From contig JAVWHX010000058.1 in the NCBI GenBank assembly GCA_036639875.1, positions 1 to 14,031 on the forward strand: DNA of 14,031 nt. The letters are read 5' to 3'. The DNA is from JAVWHX01 sp036639875 (GTDB taxonomy: Bacteria; Bacillota_I; Bacilli_A; Erysipelotrichales; Coprobacillaceae). Under the pieces are notes generated by a model. It saw nothing but the letters and a program-made list of their open reading frames with translations. It did not search any database and had not been told where the DNA came from. Shown in pieces: positions 13,005-14,031 of the stretch; position 1 is the first letter of the stretch, and every line of letters begins with the position of its first letter. The position numbers and the translations under genes are program-made.

Positions 13005-13517
13005 ATGAATAAAGTATATAACAGAATTAGTATTTTGACAGAAGTTAGCAAGCAGATTCTTAAAGGATGCTTGATTTTCTCGTGGACATATCTTGTTTGT
13101 TTGAATGTATATAATTCTACAGTATTTTCAATTTATCAAAATACATTCTTAGATGGTATAGCCTCTACAAAAAATCTACCAAAAGATTTAATTCAATCAT
13201 TACCAGATGTGTTAAAAGAGATTATTTTTGGTTTGACAATCACATATATTATAGTTGTTATTATTGAATTCTTATTAAAGAATAATATAAAAAAATCTGT
13301 TTGGGATATTATATTAATAGCTATCATTCCATTTTGTATAAAAATACCAGAATTTCTTTTGATTGGATTTTTTGCTGGGAATGAAGAATTCTTGATAAAA
13401 ACTATTTCTTATATTCTAATAGGAGGAACAATCATGTTGTTAATATTAAAATACTTTATACACAAGAATATTGAAAGATATAATGGCTATCTAAAAAAAT
13501 ATAGAATCATTGAATAA
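13005..13517 (+). CDS. Four-helix membrane protein of unknown function
   Basis: 170 aa with SD GAGGGGG 9 nt ahead of the ATG. Hydrophobic helices lie at about 18-38, 72-92, 99-122 and 131-152. An extracytoplasmic or loop region of about 30 residues (TFLDGIASTKNLPKDLIQSLPDVLK) lies between the first two, and there is a basic, tyrosine-containing tail. I do not recognise a family. LytTR regulators are often encoded next to a small membrane protein, such as DUF3021 proteins, and this gene directly follows the regulator remnant, so it may be the surviving partner. I do not see a clear DUF3021 signature. A terminator follows. Confidence 0.7.
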   Translation: MNKVYNRISILTEVSKQILKGCLIFSWTYLVCLNVYNSTVFSIYQNTFLDGIASTKNLPKDLIQSLPDVLKEIIFGLTITYIIVVIIEFLLKNNIKKSVWDIILIAIIPFCIKIPEFLLIGFFAGNEEFLIKTISYILIGGTIMLLILKYFIHKNIERYNGYLKKYRIIE

Positions 13518-13529
13518 GCAAGTGTTAGG

Positions 13530-13563
13530 AATAGAGTAGTGTAGAATATACATTACTCTATTT
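13530..13563 (+). terminator. Terminator after the four-helix membrane protein gene
   Basis: 14-bp stem with one G-T pair (13530-13543 against 13549-13562; AATAGAGTAGTGTA on the left), 5-nt loop, then a short T-rich stretch. The following 13564-13652 is AT-rich with nothing I can identify. Confidence 0.7.
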
Positions 13564-13652
13564 AATATATTGAGTAAATCTTCATATTATTTCCCATTAT
13601 TCTAAATATATACCTATAAATTCTAAATTAACAAAAAATTAAGAATAAACTG

Positions 13653-13681
13653 TTGACATATAAGTGCAAAAAGTATATTAT
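13653..13681 (+). promoter_or_regulatory. Promoter of the T-box transcript
   Basis: TTGACA (13653-13658), a 17-nt spacer and TATTAT (13676-13681). The predicted start is near 13688, giving a leader of about 325 nt to the ATG at 14016. Confidence 0.85.
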
Positions 13682-13687
13682 ATTTGC

Positions 13688-13986
13688 AACAACCCTATAG
13701 GAAATACAAAGATAGGAAATAGTAGGTTATAGAATTAAGCGTAGAGAGGTTCTGTTTGGTGAAAAGAATCGTTGATATATGACTGAACTCATCCTTGAGT
13801 GGAGCACTGAAACAATAGGAGTAAGCTGCTACGGATCTGCGACCGTTATATCGCTAGAGTATGTACTTATTATTAAGCGTACTTGATAAGTTTATTGTCG
13901 TGAGGCAATAATAAATATGAGGTGGAACCACGAAGATAACTCTCGTCCTCTATTGTGCTTTTGCATGATGGAGAACGAGGTTTTTT
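13688..13986 (+). promoter_or_regulatory. T-box riboswitch leader
   Basis: tRNA-sensing leader that lets transcription continue when a cognate uncharged tRNA binds. Stem I contains AGAGA (13741-13747 region), the distal hairpin GGTTCT...AGAATC with loop GTTTGGTGAAA, and the conserved TGAACTC segment (from 13782). CGG/CCGTTA elements of the stem II region (ending about 13850) and a stem III hairpin TTATTGTC-GTGA-GGCAATAA (about 13892-13911) follow. The T-box core is GAGGTGGAACCACG (13919-13932). Its TGGA (13923-13926) should pair with a tRNA 3' end UCCA, i.e. a tRNA with U73, which in Firmicutes suggests Gly, Thr or Cys. The specifier codon is not certain: the lower stem (GTTATA with TATGAC) leaves GATA, with GAT, TAT or ATA as possible readings. 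Confidence 0.93.
13919..13986 (+). terminator. Mutually exclusive antiterminator and terminator of the T-box
   Basis: Antiterminator: GAGG (13919-13922) pairs with CCTC (13947-13950) and ACGA (13930-13933) with TCGT (13943-13946), leaving the TGGAACC bulge. Terminator: 13941-13958 pairs with 13963-13980 (17 pairs, one mismatch, a few G-T), loop TTTT, then six T at 13981-13986. Bases 13941-13950 are used by both structures, so they cannot coexist. Confidence 0.92.
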
Positions 13987-14015
13987 ATTATATATAGGGA
14001 GCGGGAGGTAAAAAA

Positions 14016-14031
14016 ATGAATTATAAAAAGT
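14016..14031 (+). CDS. Start of the T-box-controlled gene (3' truncated by window edge)
   Basis: ATG at 14016 with SD GGGAGG (14003-14008); only MNYKK and one further base are visible. T-box genes are usually aminoacyl-tRNA synthetases, amino-acid transporters or biosynthesis genes. A start of this kind (M-D/N-Y-K-x) is common in isoleucyl-tRNA synthetase, but five residues cannot decide, and the TGGA discriminator signal in the leader does not fit tRNA-Ile, which carries A73. Confidence 0.6.

Overview
The window is AT-rich DNA with strong AAGGAGG-type ribosome binding sites, short leaders and tight operons. It carries PerR/rubrerythrin, MurF-Ddl, a T-box leader and several small membrane proteins. 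This points to a low-GC Firmicute, most likely a gut Erysipelotrichales/Coprobacillaceae-type anaerobe. The lineage is inferred from style and gene content, not from a marker gene.

Layout. 1-342: the 3' end of an Rpn/PD-(D/E)XK-type nuclease gene, sharing a bidirectional terminator with a convergent HAD phosphatase gene (321-917, minus). 999-2406: a PadR-type repressor operon (padR, DUF2812 protein, four-helix membrane protein) with a consensus promoter and two identical-arm operators. 2429-3804: a lipoprotein with Ig-like domains and a C-terminal L,D-transpeptidase-like domain. 3810-4878 (minus): perR and rubrerythrin, an oxidative-stress operon with a PerR-box-like palindrome at its promoter. 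4990-5372: a compact locus with no ordinary gene. 5430-7886: murF-ddl, making D-Ala-D-Ala and attaching it to the UDP-MurNAc-tripeptide. 8018-12348: a small membrane protein followed by two consecutive MacB-like fused ABC transporters. 12502-12988: a decayed LytTR-type response regulator. 13005-13517: an unknown four-helix membrane protein. 13653-14031: promoter, T-box riboswitch and the first five codons of the gene it controls.

Most notable is 5072-5372. A plus-strand unit encodes a 10-aa and a 19-aa hydrophobic peptide, each with a very good SD. It runs into a 12-bp bidirectional terminator, and a consensus minus-strand promoter fires back into the same terminator. An 18-bp direct repeat flanks the terminator. 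One copy lies in the plus RNA and the other forms the predicted 5' end of the minus RNA, so the two RNAs are complementary over 18 positions (17 Watson-Crick plus one G-U). This is the logic of the par (fst) type I toxin-antitoxin locus of pAD1, but with an unrelated, shorter peptide and the repeat in a different place.

Several start codons were moved to fit the ribosome binding sites: 1986 (TTG), 4818, 5478, 8018, 8544 and 10543.
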